A stretch of 5,468 bases of DNA from JBHIET01 sp046760785. Its GTDB lineage: Bacteria; Chloroflexota; Anaerolineae; B4-G1. The stretch is taken from positions 1 through 5,468 of the forward strand of contig JBHIET010000129.1 in NCBI GenBank assembly GCA_046760785.1. Reading direction: 5' to 3'. A program made the position numbers and the translations under genes. Below, piece after piece: positions 5,467-5,468 of the stretch; within the stretch, counting starts at the first letter, position 1, and every line of letters starts with the position of its first letter. The notes below the pieces were generated by a model, which was not told the DNA's origin, did no database searches, and worked only from the letters and a program-made list of their open reading frames with translations.

Positions 5467-5468
5467 TC

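Overview
The window looks like a GC-rich bacterial chromosome, most likely from the Chloroflexota (Anaerolineae or Caldilineae type). This is an inference from three things: large BTAD/AAA+ regulators, a small WRG...SGEARYF protein of a type I associate with that phylum, and short dispersed repeats, including a 'CCCTTCGACAGGCTCAGG' motif, that I associate with the same kind of genome. No rRNA, tRNA or universal marker is present to fix the taxonomy.

All supported genes lie on the minus strand. From the right, 5221-5468 is a control region. It holds a near-consensus sigma70-type promoter (TTGACA-17-TACAAT) firing left and an equally good one (TTGTCA-17-TATAAT) firing right out of the window. 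The left promoter reads through a leader of about 170 nt into one very large gene at 1501-5217. Its 1238-residue product joins four modules: a BTAD/SARP-type DNA-binding and TPR region, an AAA+ (MalT/AAA_16-like) NTPase, a winged-helix and TPR region, and a full-length family 5 (OppA/DppA-type) solute-binding domain with no export signal. It reads as a one-component cytoplasmic sensor-regulator whose ligand-binding part was recruited from a peptide/oligosaccharide transporter.

To its left, 1037-1500 has no convincing gene but carries a compact three-hairpin element (1109-1223). It resembles the structured ends of IS200/IS605 or REP-like elements and is nested inside a 10-bp inverted repeat (1077-1086 / 1257-1266). 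Next comes a small gene (836-1036) for a 66-residue conserved-type hypothetical protein. After a 250-nt spacer with an 8-bp perfect hairpin, a dispersed repeat and an 8-G run, a second BTAD regulator begins at 584 and runs off the left edge.

The two BTAD genes are clear paralogs in tandem. Nothing in the window identifies the target genes or the ligand. The rightward promoter suggests that a divergently transcribed gene, possibly the regulated target or a transporter, lies just beyond 5468.
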